From the NCBI RefSeq assembly GCF_014196295.1, contig NZ_JACIDK010000003.1, positions 248,001 through 312,000 on the forward strand: a DNA stretch of 64,000 nt. The letters run 5' to 3'. The position numbers were made by a program, and so were the translations under genes. The notes beneath the pieces are model-generated. The model saw only the letters and a program-made list of their open reading frames with translations, ran no database searches and was not told the DNA's origin. Positions 17,412 through 28,212 of the stretch are shown here, piece after piece; position 1 is the stretch's first letter; each line of letters begins with the position of its first letter. The stretch comes from Phenylobacterium haematophilum (GTDB taxonomy: Bacteria; Pseudomonadota; Alphaproteobacteria; Caulobacterales; Caulobacteraceae).

Positions 17412-18638
17412 CTACCATCCCAGCGCGGCCTGGATCAGCCAGCCCAGCCATGCGGCGGCGGTGACCAGGACCAGACCCGGGATGACCCGCCAGGCGAACG
17501 CGCGCTGACCGCCGGAGAAGGCGAAGATCAGCTTGGTCGCGGTATTGCTGGTCAGGCCGACCAGGATAGGGACCACCGCGCCATCGGGGGCCATGTGGCC
17601 GGAGGCGACGAGCGAGGCGATCGAGATTCCCGCCGCGTGGGCGTCGACCAGCCCGCCGGCCGCCGCCCCGACCGCCGCGCCGGCTTGGCCGAACTGGGCG
17701 CTCAGGGCCGCCGAAACCACCAGGATGACGGCCAGCGTGCCGGCGAAGATCAAGGCGCTGGCGAGGCTGAAGGCCTCTCCGGCGTCGGCGGGGTCCTCGG
17801 GCGGCGGCTGGCGGAAGGCCCGAACCGTGAAAGCCGCGCCATAGGCGACCGCAGCCAGGCCGCCGCCGATGAGGGGGCCGGCCATGGCGTGCAGCGTCGG
17901 GGGGCTGATGACGGCGAGCAGGGCGGCCAGCTGGAGGATGGTCGCCACGGTCGAGAGCACCGCCCCGGCGACCGCCCCGGCCAGCAGGCTCGGCGTCTTG
18001 CCGGCGCGCGCCGACATCGCCCCTATGGTCGCGGTGCTGGATACGAAGCCGCCGGCGAGCCCGGCCAGCGGCAGGCCGAACCGCACGCCGAGGGTGCGGA
18101 TCGCCACGTGGCCGCCCGCGCTGATCGCCAGCAGCATGACGACCACCAGCCAGATCGAGCGCGGGTTCAGCGCCTCGTAGGGGCCCATGGCGCGGTCGGG
18201 CAACAGCGGCAGCACGACCAGGGTGGCGCCGGCCAGCAGCAGGCCGCTGCGCACTTCGTCGGTGGTGAGCACCGAGCCCACGAAGTGGTGCAGCGGCGTG
18301 CGCGCGGCCAGGATGATCGCGACCACCACCCCGACCCCGGCGGCGAGCATCGGTTCAGGGACGGCCAGCGCGCCGACCAGTACGGCCAGCACCAGGGCGA
18401 TCTCGGTCGTGAGGCCGGGATCGTCCTCGCCCTCGGCCCGCCAGTAGCCGAGCGCGGCGAATGCGGCGACGGCGGCGGCGACCACGGCCAGCACCAGCAC
18501 GCCGCCGACCAGCAGGGCGACCGCGCCGGCCAGGGCCGCAACCGTGAAGGTGCGGATTCCCGCGGCGGAGGGGGAGGGGCGTTCCTGCTTGCGGCGTTCG
18601 CGCTCGGCCCCGATCAGCAGCCCGACGCCCAGCGCCAC
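17412..18638 (-). CDS. DUF4010/MgtC-like integral membrane protein
   Basis: Very hydrophobic protein of 408 residues as written, with about ten to twelve membrane segments. The N-terminus (ALGVGLLIGAERERR) is the MgtC/SapB motif; the rest fits DUF4010 (GGFVSSTATIGAMSARAG). The GTG start given has no ribosome binding site. Eight codons earlier an ATC at 18662 lies seven bases after a perfect GGAGG and would give the expected N-terminus (ATC)EPILNLAVALGVG; see the finding. Function unproven; MgtC relatives act in magnesium stress and membrane energetics. Confidence 0.8.
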   Translation of the reverse strand: MALGVGLLIGAERERRKQERPSPSAAGIRTFTVAALAGAVALLVGGVLVLAVVAAAVAAFAALGYWRAEGEDDPGLTTEIALVLAVLVGALAVPEPMLAAGVGVVVAIILAARTPLHHFVGSVLTTDEVRSGLLLAGATLVVLPLLPDRAMGPYEALNPRSIWLVVVMLLAISAGGHVAIRTLGVRFGLPLAGLAGGFVSSTATIGAMSARAGKTPSLLAGAVAGAVLSTVATILQLAALLAVISPPTLHAMAGPLIGGGLAAVAYGAAFTVRAFRQPPPEDPADAGEAFSLASALIFAGTLAVILVVSAALSAQFGQAGAAVGAAAGGLVDAHAAGISIASLVASGHMAPDGAVVPILVGLTSNTATKLIFAFSGGQRAFAWRVIPGLVLVTAAAWLGWLIQAALGW

Positions 18639-18830
18639 GGCGAGGTTGAGGATCGGTTCGATTGGCGCGCCTCCAGACGTCCGCCCGAGGGACGGCGGAC
18701 GGCCAGATTATCGCGTGCGGCGGAGGTTCGAAGGAAAATTCCGCCGGCTGCCTTTCCGACTGTCGGTTGCCGCGATCCTGGCTCGTCCTAGGCTCTATCG
18801 GGCCGAAGGCCCAAACGGAGGAGATCGACG

Positions 18831-19253
18831 ATGCGCGTGATGGTTCTGGTGAAGGCGACGGCCGATAGCGAAGCCGGCGCTATGCCGTCGAGCGACCTGC
18901 TGGAGGCGATGGGCCGCTACAACGAACTGCTGGTCGAGGCCGGCGTCATGAAGGGCGGCGACGGGCTGCAGCCGTCGTCCAAGGGCAAGCGGGTGGCGTT
19001 CGACGGCGACAAACGCGCGGTGATCGACGGTCCGTTCACCGAGACCAAGGAGATCGTCGCCGGCTACTGGCTGTGGGAGGTCAAGGACATGGACGAGGCG
19101 GTGGCCTGGGTGAAGCGCTGCCCCAATCCGATGCCCGGCCCGAGCGAGATCGAGATCCGGCCCGTCTACGAGATCGAAGACTTCGGCGAGGCCCTGACCC
19201 CGGCCGCGGCCGAGATCCACGACCGGGTCCGCGACAAGCTGGAGTCGAACTAG
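18831..19253 (+). CDS. YCII-related (DGPF) protein
   Basis: 140 residues with the DGPFTETKE motif at about residue 66 that defines the DGPF/YciI-like family. The fold is a dimeric ferredoxin-like alpha/beta barrel; YciI relatives may bind or transform small molecules, and many are encoded beside ECF sigma factors, which is not the case here. A GGAGGAG precedes the ATG by about seven bases. Divergent from the DUF4010 gene. Confidence 0.88.
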   Translation: MRVMVLVKATADSEAGAMPSSDLLEAMGRYNELLVEAGVMKGGDGLQPSSKGKRVAFDGDKRAVIDGPFTETKEIVAGYWLWEVKDMDEAVAWVKRCPNPMPGPSEIEIRPVYEIEDFGEALTPAAAEIHDRVRDKLESN

Positions 19254-19313
19254 TCGGCGTCGGAACGGCCGGTGGACACGGGCGTTGCCCTCCACAGTCA
19301 AGGAGGCGTTCCG

Positions 19314-19493
19314 ATGCTTAAGTGGGCTTTGATTTTTGCGGTGGTGGCGCTGATCGCCGGCGCCCTGGGATTTGGCGGTATCGCCGGCGCAGCGGCCGGC
19401 ATCGCCAAGATCCTGTTCTTCATCTTCCTGGTCGGCTTCGTGGTGTTCCTGGTTCTCGGCTTCATGGCCGGGCGGAAGATCACCGGCGGATAG
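19314..19493 (+). CDS. DUF1328 small membrane protein
   Basis: 59 residues, almost entirely hydrophobic ([23 protein letters not shown], then [15 protein letters not shown]), giving two membrane helices with a small loop. DUF1328 (YtjA-like) proteins are widespread in proteobacteria and of unknown function. The start is set by an AAGGAGG seven bases upstream; an in-frame start 14 codons earlier lacks one. Follows the YciI-like gene by 60 bases on the same strand. Confidence 0.9.
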   Translation: MLKWALIFAVVALIAGALGFGGIAGAAAGIAKILFFIFLVGFVVFLVLGFMAGRKITGG

Positions 19494-19504
19494 CCTGAAG
19501 CGGT

Positions 19505-19532
19505 CTCCTCTCCCCCGTGCGGGGGAGAGGAG
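19505..19532. terminator. Bidirectional hairpin between convergent genes
   Basis: Perfect 12-bp stem CTCCTCTCCCCC / GGGGGAGAGGAG with a GTGC loop. It sits in the 48-bp gap between the DUF1328 gene and the convergent DUF3089 gene. No T-run, but the symmetry and position suggest it ends or protects both transcripts. Confidence 0.6.
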
Positions 19533-19541
19533 CGCAGCGCT

Positions 19542-20726
19542 CTACTTCTTGGCCAGATAGGCCTGCGACTGGCTGCCGACGAGGTCGACGAGGTCGCCCA
19601 TGGCCAGGTTCACGTCGATCAGGTGCAGGCCCCAATCCTTGAGGACGATCGGGCCGACCTTCACGTCGCCGGCGATGTCGTCCGTACGCGGATCGTTCGG
19701 ATCAGCGTTGATCCCTACCGACAAGTATTCGAAGCCGTCCTTGGAGACGCACTCGCCGGTCAGCAGGCCGGGGACCGAGACGAACGGCGTCGTCACCTTG
19801 GCGCCGTCCTTGGTCCAGGCCGGGGGCGGAGCGGCCTCGGCGGCGATCATCGCGCCCGAGGACAGGTAGGCGTGCAGCGGCGCCTTGCCGCCGCCGAGCG
19901 CGGCCGGGTTGACGCAGGCCGCCTGCATGGCCGGGTTCGGTTCGCGCGGGACGCCGAAGCGGCTGCCCTTGGGCGGCGGCGAGGTCTCGCGGAAGCTGAC
20001 ATAGGCCACAGCGCAGCCGGTCTGGGTCCTGCTCTTGCAGAGCGGGATCGACTTGAAGGTTCCCGTGTCCTGGCCCTTGAGCACCGGCAGGTTGGTTCCG
20101 AGCAGCAGGGCTGAGACCAACTGCTTCTGGGCCGGCTTGCCGTCGATCTCCTTGGCGATCAGCTCGGTCAGCAGACCCGCGCCCTGGGAGTGGCCGATCA
20201 GCACGACGCCGCGGCCCTTGTTCTCGTGCTTGAGGTAGTCGTTCCAGGCGTCGGCGACGTCGTCGTAGTTGGTGGTCGGGATCGGCCCGGCCGGCGGCTT
20301 GGCGCCCGGCGCCATGCGCGCGCGCAGGGTGGTCAGGGTCACTTGCCGGTACATCGGCGCGTAGATCCGGCACTTGGAGCCGAAGCGGGCCAGCTGCTGT
20401 TCGACGACGCGGCGCTCCTCGGCGTTCGGGGTCATATCGGAGAACACGCCCGGATCGTTGGAGACGGTCGGATAGACGTAGAAGCAGTCGACCGGCGCGG
20501 CGGGGTCCGGCTTCCAGGTTTCCTGGGCCATCGACCCGTCGGCCTGGATCACCGTCGTGGTGTTGTCGATGGCGCAGGCGTCGGCGCGGCCCGGCCAGCA
20601 CAGCCAGTTCTCGGTCTTCGAGTAGTCGTTACGGGCCGCAGCGGCCGGCGCCTGGGCGGCGGCCGGGACGGCGAAAGCGCTGAAAAGCAGGCCGGCGGCA
20701 GCGGCCGCTAGCGTGATCCTGGACAT
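19542..20726 (-). CDS. DUF3089 (alpha/beta-hydrolase-like) secreted protein
   Basis: 394-residue precursor with signal peptide MSRITLAAAAAGLLFSAFAV...AAAQA. The mature part has the DUF3089 features: VDCFYVYPTVS, RIYAPMYRQ and the nucleophile elbow GHSQGAG (about residue 185), pointing to a serine hydrolase of the lipase/thioesterase kind. Probably periplasmic or cell-surface. Start chosen for the signal peptide and GGTGGGGAAAC just before it. Substrate unknown. Confidence 0.85.
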   Translation of the reverse strand: MSRITLAAAAAGLLFSAFAVPAAAQAPAAAARNDYSKTENWLCWPGRADACAIDNTTTVIQADGSMAQETWKPDPAAPVDCFYVYPTVSNDPGVFSDMTPNAEERRVVEQQLARFGSKCRIYAPMYRQVTLTTLRARMAPGAKPPAGPIPTTNYDDVADAWNDYLKHENKGRGVVLIGHSQGAGLLTELIAKEIDGKPAQKQLVSALLLGTNLPVLKGQDTGTFKSIPLCKSRTQTGCAVAYVSFRETSPPPKGSRFGVPREPNPAMQAACVNPAALGGGKAPLHAYLSSGAMIAAEAAPPPAWTKDGAKVTTPFVSVPGLLTGECVSKDGFEYLSVGINADPNDPRTDDIAGDVKVGPIVLKDWGLHLIDVNLAMGDLVDLVGSQSQAYLAKK

Positions 20727-20809
20727 GTTTCCCCACCTGAAAATCTGGTCTTCGTAATGCGGCGGAGAATGCGCAGAACGCCGGTCGGGGTCCAGACGCA
20801 TCCTTGAGT

Positions 20810-20941
20810 GTCATCCCGGAAGTCGCGCAGCGGCTGTCCGGGATCCATTCGCGCCGTGTCGGCGGAGGGGGCGCCGCCGAGCCGCATCCTGATCCCTCTG
20901 GTGTTCATGGATCCCGGTCTTGCTGCGCAAACCGGGATGAC
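20810..20941. repeat. Long palindromic intergenic element, copy 1
   Basis: Ends are GTCATCCCGG and CCGGGATGAC, an exact inverted pair; inner GGGATCCAT and ATGGATCCC are also inverted copies, around a variable middle of about 50 bases. It starts 10 bases after the stop of the hybrid kinase gene (minus strand). Other copies at 40062, 61025 and, degenerate, 29833. Confidence 0.85.
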
Positions 20942-20951
20942 ACGGGTGAAA

Positions 20952-23153
<2,202 letters not shown>

Positions 23154-23177
23154 CCCGCCTCAGCCGGTGACGCCACG

Positions 23178-24182
23178 TCAGGCCACGCGGACGCGGGCGG
23201 TGCTTTCCGGCAGGTCCTGGCCGAACGCGCGCTGGAAGAACTCGGCCACGGTGCCGCGCTCAAGCTCGTCGCACTTGTTCAGGAAGGTCAGGCGGAAGGC
23301 GAAGGCCAGGTCGCCGCCGAAGATCTCGGCGTTCTGGGCCCAGGTGATCACGGTCCGCGGGCTCATGACGGTCGAGATGTCGCCGTTCATGAAGGCGTTG
23401 CGGGTCATGTCGGCGACGCGGACCATCGCGGCGATGGTCCGCTTGCCCTCGGCGGTGTCGTAGTGCGGCGACTTGGCCAGCACGATCTCGGCTTCGACGT
23501 CGTGCGGCAGGTAGTTCAGCGTGGTGACGATCGACCAGCGGTCCATCTGACCTTGGTTGATCTGCTGGGTGCCGTGATAGAGGCCGGTGGTGTCGCCCAG
23601 ACCGATGGTGTTGGTCGTCGAGAACAGCCGGAAGAACGGGTTCGGGCGGATGACGCGGTTCTGGTCGAGCAGGGTCAGCTTGCCCTGCGCTTCCAGGATG
23701 CGCTGGATCACGAACATCACGTCCGGGCGGCCGGCGTCGTATTCGTCGAACACCAGCGCCACCGGGCGCTGGATCGCCCAGGGCAGGATGCCCTCGCGGA
23801 ATTCGGTGACCTGCTTGCCGTCCTTCAGGACGATGGCGTCCTTGCCGACCAGGTCGATACGCGAGACGTGGCTGTCGAGGTTGACGCGGATTAGCGGCCA
23901 GTTGAGGCGCGCGGCGACCTGTTCGATGTGGGTCGACTTGCCGGTGCCGTGATAGCCCTGGACCATCACCCGGCGGTCGAAGGCGAAGCCGGCGCATATA
24001 GCCTTGGTCGTCTCGGCGTCGAACTTGTAGGCCGGGTCGATGTCCGGGACGTGAGCGTCACGTTCGGAGAACGCGGGGACGGTCATGTCGACGTCGACGC
24101 CGAAGGTCTCGCGAACCGAGACCTTCTTGTCCGGCACCAGGGCGATGAGCTTGTCTTCTTGCGTATTGGCGAAAGAGGTCAT
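23178..24182 (-). CDS. cobS: CobS, AAA+ cobaltochelatase-type subunit
   Basis: 334 residues, typical size. Walker A is [10 protein letters not shown] (about 75-84), Walker [12 protein letters not shown], and a sensor motif FSTTNTIG. CobS hydrolyses ATP in a hexameric ring with CobT. In many alphaproteobacteria the order is bolA, J-domain gene, cobS, cobT; here these four lie at 36.0, 35.3, 23.2 and 15.4 kb, so the block is opened by other genes. Expression may be shared with the kinase gene downstream. The divergent dioxygenase gene is 227 bases away. Confidence 0.95.
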   Translation of the reverse strand: MTSFANTQEDKLIALVPDKKVSVRETFGVDVDMTVPAFSERDAHVPDIDPAYKFDAETTKAICAGFAFDRRVMVQGYHGTGKSTHIEQVAARLNWPLIRVNLDSHVSRIDLVGKDAIVLKDGKQVTEFREGILPWAIQRPVALVFDEYDAGRPDVMFVIQRILEAQGKLTLLDQNRVIRPNPFFRLFSTTNTIGLGDTTGLYHGTQQINQGQMDRWSIVTTLNYLPHDVEAEIVLAKSPHYDTAEGKRTIAAMVRVADMTRNAFMNGDISTVMSPRTVITWAQNAEIFGGDLAFAFRLTFLNKCDELERGTVAEFFQRAFGQDLPESTARVRVA

Positions 24183-24409
24183 GGCGCGGTTCGATTACAA
24201 GGTTACGGGGCCGATGCAAACGGCTGTTTGCGCATGACGTCGCGTCGGCCTGGACAGGGAAACGTCTTTAGCCGGATTCCGCGCGGACGGGCAGTCCGAT
24301 CGCCCGATCGAGGCCAGCCCGGTCCAGCATGGCGCGTAATGTCAAATCTTCGGCGCGCGAGGTCAATTGTTCGGGGGTAGGCTGCGCCCAAACAGGAGGG
24401 AACGAGACC

Positions 24410-25273
24410 ATGGGCCAGATGCTCGCCGACGCTATCGCCGTCACCCCGCAGCCAAGCGGCTTCGGCGCGCTGATCACGGGCGTGGACCTGTCGGCCCCGC
24501 TCGCGCCGGAGACGCTGAAGCAGGTCAAGGACGCCTGGGCCAAGCACGCGGTGGTGGCCTTTCCCGACCAGCCGCTGAGCCTGGAGGCGCTGGAGGCCTT
24601 CACCCTGCAGATCGGGCCGTTCGGGGTCGACCCGTTCATCAAGCCGATGGCCGGCCATCCGAACGTGCTGGAGCTGCGCCGCGAGCCGGACGAGAAGGCC
24701 AAGAACTTCGGGGCCGGCTGGCACTCGGACTGGAGCTTCCAGAAGGAGCCGCCGGCCGCGACCCTGCTGCGCTCGGAAGTCACCCCGCCGGTCGGCGGCG
24801 ACACCCTGTTCGCCGACTGCGCGCGGGCTTACGACGCGCTCTCGGACGGGATGAAAGCGCTGCTGGCGCCGCTGAAGGCGGTGCACTCGGCGACCCGCGC
24901 CTATGGGACCGAAGGGGTCTTCGCCAAGGAGACCGAGGCGCGGACGATGGAGATCATCGTCTCGGCCGAGGCCGATAAGACCCTGACCCATCCGCTGGTC
25001 CGCACCCATCCGGTGACCGGCCGCAAGGCGCTGTTCGTCAGCCCGACCTACACGGTCGGCATCGAGGGCCTGACCTTCCAGGAGAGCCACGCGATCCTTG
25101 GCTATCTCTACCAGCACATGACCCAGGAGCAGTTCATCTACCGCCACAAATGGAAGCAGGGGATGCTGCTGATGTGGGACAACCGCTGCACGGTGCACTT
25201 CGCCGAGGGCGGCTATGACGGCCACCTGCGGGTCATGCACCGCACGACGGTGGCGGGCGACGCGCCGGTCTAG
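24410..25273 (+). CDS. TauD/TfdA-family 2-oxoglutarate dioxygenase
   Basis: 287 residues. The Fe(II) triad is visible: HSD at 105-107 and a distal His in RVMHRTTV (about 279), with Arg nearby for 2-oxoglutarate. The family hydroxylates sulfonates such as taurine, aryloxyalkanoates or related compounds; alkylsulfatases are also members. The substrate cannot be named, because no transporter or sulfonate gene is adjacent. CAGGAGGG before the ATG fixes the start. Confidence 0.9.
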   Translation: MGQMLADAIAVTPQPSGFGALITGVDLSAPLAPETLKQVKDAWAKHAVVAFPDQPLSLEALEAFTLQIGPFGVDPFIKPMAGHPNVLELRREPDEKAKNFGAGWHSDWSFQKEPPAATLLRSEVTPPVGGDTLFADCARAYDALSDGMKALLAPLKAVHSATRAYGTEGVFAKETEARTMEIIVSAEADKTLTHPLVRTHPVTGRKALFVSPTYTVGIEGLTFQESHAILGYLYQHMTQEQFIYRHKWKQGMLLMWDNRCTVHFAEGGYDGHLRVMHRTTVAGDAPV

Positions 25274-25331
25274 GGGCCCAAGCAGCGCCTTGACCACGCT
25301 GGAGCGCCGACGGCTTGTTGGCGCCTCGGCT

Positions 25332-25356
25332 TGGGTCCCGGCCTTCGCCGGGATGA
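25332..25356. repeat. Half-size hairpin related to the palindromic element
   Basis: TGGGTCCCGGCCTTCGCCGG and the following GATGA match one arm of the long element (GGTCCCGG ... CCGGGATGA). A single hairpin between the dioxygenase and VOC genes. Confidence 0.55.
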
Positions 25357-25376
25357 GCGGTGTAGGTGAGGGCGCG

Positions 25377-25754
25377 ATGCTGAAACTTGGCCCAGCGCTG
25401 GTGATGACGCCCGACCTGGACGCGGCGCTGACGTTCTATCGCGACGTCCTGGGGTTGAGCCTCAGCGCGCGGTTCGAGACCCAGCTGGTGTTCGATCTTG
25501 GCGGGCGGGCGCTGCACGTCTTCGCCTGCGCGCGGCCGGCGCCGAAGGCCGAGCACGGCGCGGACGGCGCCGGCGTGATTAGTTTCGAGGTCGAGGCGAT
25601 CGAGCCGGCGATGGCGGAGCTGGCCGCCAAGGGCGTCGAGTTCCTGCATGTGCGGCCGGCCTGGAACGCCGATGCGGGGCTGGCCTATGCGGCGTTCCGC
25701 GCGCCGGGCGGGATCGTGCATGAACTGGTCGAGCGGCGGCGGGCGGCGCGATGA
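25377..25754 (+). CDS. Glyoxalase/VOC-fold protein
   Basis: 125 residues, a two-module VOC protein: LVMTPDLDAALTFYRDVLGL at the N-terminus and GAGVISFEVEAIEPAMAEL in the second half, ending FRAPGGIVHELVE. Members bind a divalent metal and act in isomerisation, ring cleavage or resistance. Its gene follows the dioxygenase by about 100 bases and overlaps the next gene by 4 nt. No specific substrate suggested. Confidence 0.85.
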   Translation: MLKLGPALVMTPDLDAALTFYRDVLGLSLSARFETQLVFDLGGRALHVFACARPAPKAEHGADGAGVISFEVEAIEPAMAELAAKGVEFLHVRPAWNADAGLAYAAFRAPGGIVHELVERRRAAR

Positions 25755-26053
25755 ACGCCGATTCCGAACGGACGCCGTCGTGGCCGTGTGCTTGCTGCGG
25801 CTACGTGACCCTGAAGTTCCCCCCTTGGGAGGACGGCTATGAGGGTTGCCCAGTCTGCTGCTGGACTGACGATCAGGTGCAGACCCGCGATCCGGACTTT
25901 CGCGGTGGTGCGAACGACGTCTCGCTGACCGAGGCGAGGGAGAACTATCGCCGGATTGGCGTAAGCGATCCTCAATGGGCGACGTACGCTCACCCGCCGC
26001 GCCACGAGGAACTGGAGGCGGCCGTCAGTCGTCTTCCTCGGCCCAAACGATGA
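25751..26053 (+). CDS. Small cysteine-rich CPCC-family protein
   Basis: 100 residues with two Cys groups, PCACCGY and GCPVCCW, matching the CPCC cysteine-rich domain, a likely zinc- or redox-binding fold. The first group reads CACC instead of CPCC. The ATG is part of ATGA shared with the VOC stop. The 3' end overlaps the 3' end of the convergent gene by 29 bases. Family function unknown; members often occur in polymorphic-toxin or immunity neighbourhoods, but nothing here supports that. Confidence 0.75.
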   Translation: MNADSERTPSWPCACCGYVTLKFPPWEDGYEGCPVCCWTDDQVQTRDPDFRGGANDVSLTEARENYRRIGVSDPQWATYAHPPRHEELEAAVSRLPRPKR

Positions 26054-26483
26054 AGGCGACCTCGCCGTTCGTGCCGATCAAGCCGCCGTCGAAGGTGGCG
26101 TTGGAAATGGCGTAGCTGCTGAACGCGCTGGACTTCGCGTACTCGTGCCAGCGCCCGTTCGAAAAGAACCGCGCCTGGGGGCCAAGACGCTCGATCCCCT
26201 TGGCTAATGCTTGAACCGCCTCGGCCGAAGCGGGCCGGCCGCGCGGCATGACCATGTTATCGGCGGCGAAGAAGGCGAGCGCGTCGCGGGCCTCGTCGGC
26301 GGACAGTTCGATAAAGGCGTCCGGGGCTTCCAGGGCGTACCCCGCCATCTGCGCGATCGCCCGCAACTCGTCGTCCTGCGATGATGCGTAAGGCGCCACG
26401 CCGAACCAGGTGCGCAGGGCGCCGAAGCCGCCGCGTCCGCGGGCGACCTCGACCAGCATCGCTCCGACGAGTTCCCAACTCAT
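26025..26483 (-). CDS. Hypothetical protein
   Basis: 152 residues (MSWELVGAMLVEVARGRGGF...), soluble, rich in Ala, Trp and acidic C-terminus (WAEEDD). Not recognised. The start at 26483 is preferred because GGGGAA lies six bases before it; an ATG eight codons upstream has none. Its 3' end overlaps the convergent CPCC gene by 29 bases, which suggests the pair is old or tightly packed. Possibly an NTF2- or KTSC-like small domain, but I cannot support a family. Confidence 0.6.
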   Translation of the reverse strand: MSWELVGAMLVEVARGRGGFGALRTWFGVAPYASSQDDELRAIAQMAGYALEAPDAFIELSADEARDALAFFAADNMVMPRGRPASAEAVQALAKGIERLGPQARFFSNGRWHEYAKSSAFSSYAISNATFDGGLIGTNGEVAFIVWAEEDD

Positions 26484-26517
26484 CCAATTCCCCGTGCGCT
26501 CTGGCATCCGGCACCGC

Positions 26518-27051
26518 CTACGCGCCGCGGATCGTCATCCCGTGGTCCCTACCCGCGGAGGCCGCAGCTTCGACCCGGCGGATTGTGACCCAAAGTTTCC
26601 AAACTCCAATGTAAGCGACCCACATCAGGCCTGCGGAGGTTGCAATTCGCCCGACGGGAGCGATGCGGCTCGCCGCGTCGGCGTTCTCCAGCGCCTGAGC
26701 TGCGCACCAGGCCGACAGAAAATAGAGCCCGAGATAGGTGATGGCCGCGGGGCTGTTATAGGTCGGCCACTCAGCCACGCCCGCGAAGAACGCAAATGCA
26801 GGCGGTGCTGCAAACAGCCAGCTCCATCGCGCTGGCGCGGGCCCAGTTACGGCCTGGGCCATAGTGTAGATCGCCCAGTGCCAGAAACTCGTGATCGCCG
26901 TGGAAACGCACAACAGCGCTCCGCGCATCAAGGGTGTGATGTCTGGCGCATATTGCGCGCTGAGAGAAGCGAACCCGCCGGCCAGGAATGCGATGGTCAG
27001 AAGGGCGGGATGCGTCCGTGCCGTTCGGCGGGCGATCTCGGGTGGGGTCAC
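26518..27051 (-). CDS. Hypothetical four-helix membrane protein
   Basis: 177 residues beginning GTG (VTPPEIARRTARTHPALLTI), with GTGA overlap to the upstream CDP-alcohol phosphatidyltransferase stop. Four hydrophobic segments at about 17-37, 44-64, 78-98 and 108-128, plus one near 150. Not recognised. Translational coupling to the lipid enzyme suggests it works with it, perhaps in the same membrane process. A longer reading with an Arg/Pro-rich N-terminus lies inside the upstream gene and is rejected. Confidence 0.65.
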   Translation of the reverse strand: MTPPEIARRTARTHPALLTIAFLAGGFASLSAQYAPDITPLMRGALLCVSTAITSFWHWAIYTMAQAVTGPAPARWSWLFAAPPAFAFFAGVAEWPTYNSPAAITYLGLYFLSAWCAAQALENADAASRIAPVGRIATSAGLMWVAYIGVWKLWVTIRRVEAAASAGRDHGMTIRGA

Positions 27052-27725
27052 GCCCCCTCCCGCCCCGCCAGCCGGGCGGCCAGGGTGCGGGTGCGTCGCA
27101 GGACGGTCCAGGCCGCGCCGGCGACGATGAGCAGCAGGCCGAGGATCAGGCTCTGGCCGTCCCAACCCCACATCGGCTCGAAGGCGGCGACGGCGCAGGT
27201 GAGGGTCAGCGCGGCCATGCGGTGCGGCTTGGCCATGGGCCCGGAGAAGTCGGCCGGGAAGCCGAGGCCGCGGCCCAGTTCGCGGACATAGGCGGTGAGC
27301 ACCGCCAGCACGGCGGCGGCCCAGCCCAGCGGCGCGCCGAGGGTAAAGCCGGCGAGGCTCGCGAAGTAGCCCGCGCCGACCAGGAACAGGGCGTCGGCGA
27401 TGCGGTCGGGCAGCTCGTTCCAGATCGGCCCGGAGGGGCCGCCCTTGCCGTGTTCCACCGCCACCATGCCGTCGAGCAGGTTGCAGAGCAGGCGCAGCTG
27501 GATGCAGACGCCGGCCCCGATCAGCAGCGCCCCGCGATTGAACGGCGTCTGGTCGCCGCCGGCCGCGTAGAGGAACAGCAGCAGGCCGATCAGGGCGAAG
27601 ATGATGCTGCCCGCCGAGATCATGTCCGGGCTGGCGCCGGCCTTGGCCAGGCCTGAGGCAAGGCCCTGGGCCCAGCCGGTCCCGCGTGACTTCAGCGGGC
27701 GGCGGTTCTCGGGGGTTTCGGTCAT
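27048..27725 (-). CDS. CDP-alcohol phosphatidyltransferase family protein
   Basis: 225 residues, five to six membrane helices. The family motif DxxDGxxARxxxxxxxxGxxxDxxxD is only partly kept: NLLDGMVAVE ... NELPDRIAD. The first Asp is Asn and the Ala-Arg is Ala-Val, while DG and the last two Asp remain. It may use another headgroup, or be inactive. Start overlaps the preceding small membrane gene by ATGA. Divergent neighbours encode CdsA-like and PlsC-like enzymes, which together form a lipid module. Confidence 0.82.
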   Translation of the reverse strand: MTETPENRRPLKSRGTGWAQGLASGLAKAGASPDMISAGSIIFALIGLLLFLYAAGGDQTPFNRGALLIGAGVCIQLRLLCNLLDGMVAVEHGKGGPSGPIWNELPDRIADALFLVGAGYFASLAGFTLGAPLGWAAAVLAVLTAYVRELGRGLGFPADFSGPMAKPHRMAALTLTCAVAAFEPMWGWDGQSLILGLLLIVAGAAWTVLRRTRTLAARLAGREGA

Positions 27726-28117
27726 TTGGGAGCCTTGGCTTGGCCGCGCGCCAGGGTCGCGGCGTAGACGACCGCGTAGAAGGTCGAGACCGACCACGGC
27801 ACGGCGATGGTGCGGATGACCTCGGGCGTGCCGATCAGCTTGTGCACTGTGAGCAGCAGGGCGAGCACGGCGCCGGCGGTGATCGCCGGCGGGACGATAT
27901 AGGCCAGGGCGCCCGGAAAGCGCGGGCTCATCGCCTCGAGCGCGCGCTTGAGCACCAGGGTGATCAGGCCCGAGAGCACGCCTTGCGAGACAGCGGGCAG
28001 GGCGGCGGCGGCCAGACCGTGGCCGGCGTTGGCGAAGAGCGCCCAGCCGCCCATGGCCAGGAACGCGAATCCGACATGGGCGAAGGTGGTGCCGGCGAAG
28101 GTGCGGAGCGCGCTCAA
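27722..28117 (-). CDS. Small four-helix membrane protein
   Basis: 131 residues with four hydrophobic segments (for example TFAHVGFAFLAMGGWALF and VLALLLTVHKLIG). Not recognised. It starts with TTG at 28117, since a later Met at position 22 would cut the first helix. It is the first gene of the minus-strand lipid unit and divergent from the CdsA-like gene, with about 95 bases between. Its job is probably linked to lipid synthesis. Confidence 0.55.
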   Translation of the reverse strand: MSALRTFAGTTFAHVGFAFLAMGGWALFANAGHGLAAAALPAVSQGVLSGLITLVLKRALEAMSPRFPGALAYIVPPAITAGAVLALLLTVHKLIGTPEVIRTIAVPWSVSTFYAVVYAATLARGQAKAPK

Positions 28118-28212
28118 AGGTGGCAGGACGAGGCTTTGCTGCTGGGGGATGGAATCTGCGCCGCCATCGGCTGTACGGTCAAGCCAGCGAACCAGCGGGG
28201 AGCAGCGAACAG

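Noticed and set aside
14315-17464. Very long plus-strand open frame over the phytase-like and cobT genes
   Set aside because: It is antisense to two well-supported genes and its product is low-complexity Arg/Gly/Ala/Val sequence, as expected from GC-rich shadow frames.
24268-24409. Minus-strand coding remnant upstream of the TauD-type gene
   Set aside because: The frame runs antisense into the dioxygenase gene and no family can be named; more likely the divergent promoter region.
25751-26483. Possible toxin-antitoxin pair
   Set aside because: The genes converge instead of forming an operon and neither matches a known toxin or antitoxin.
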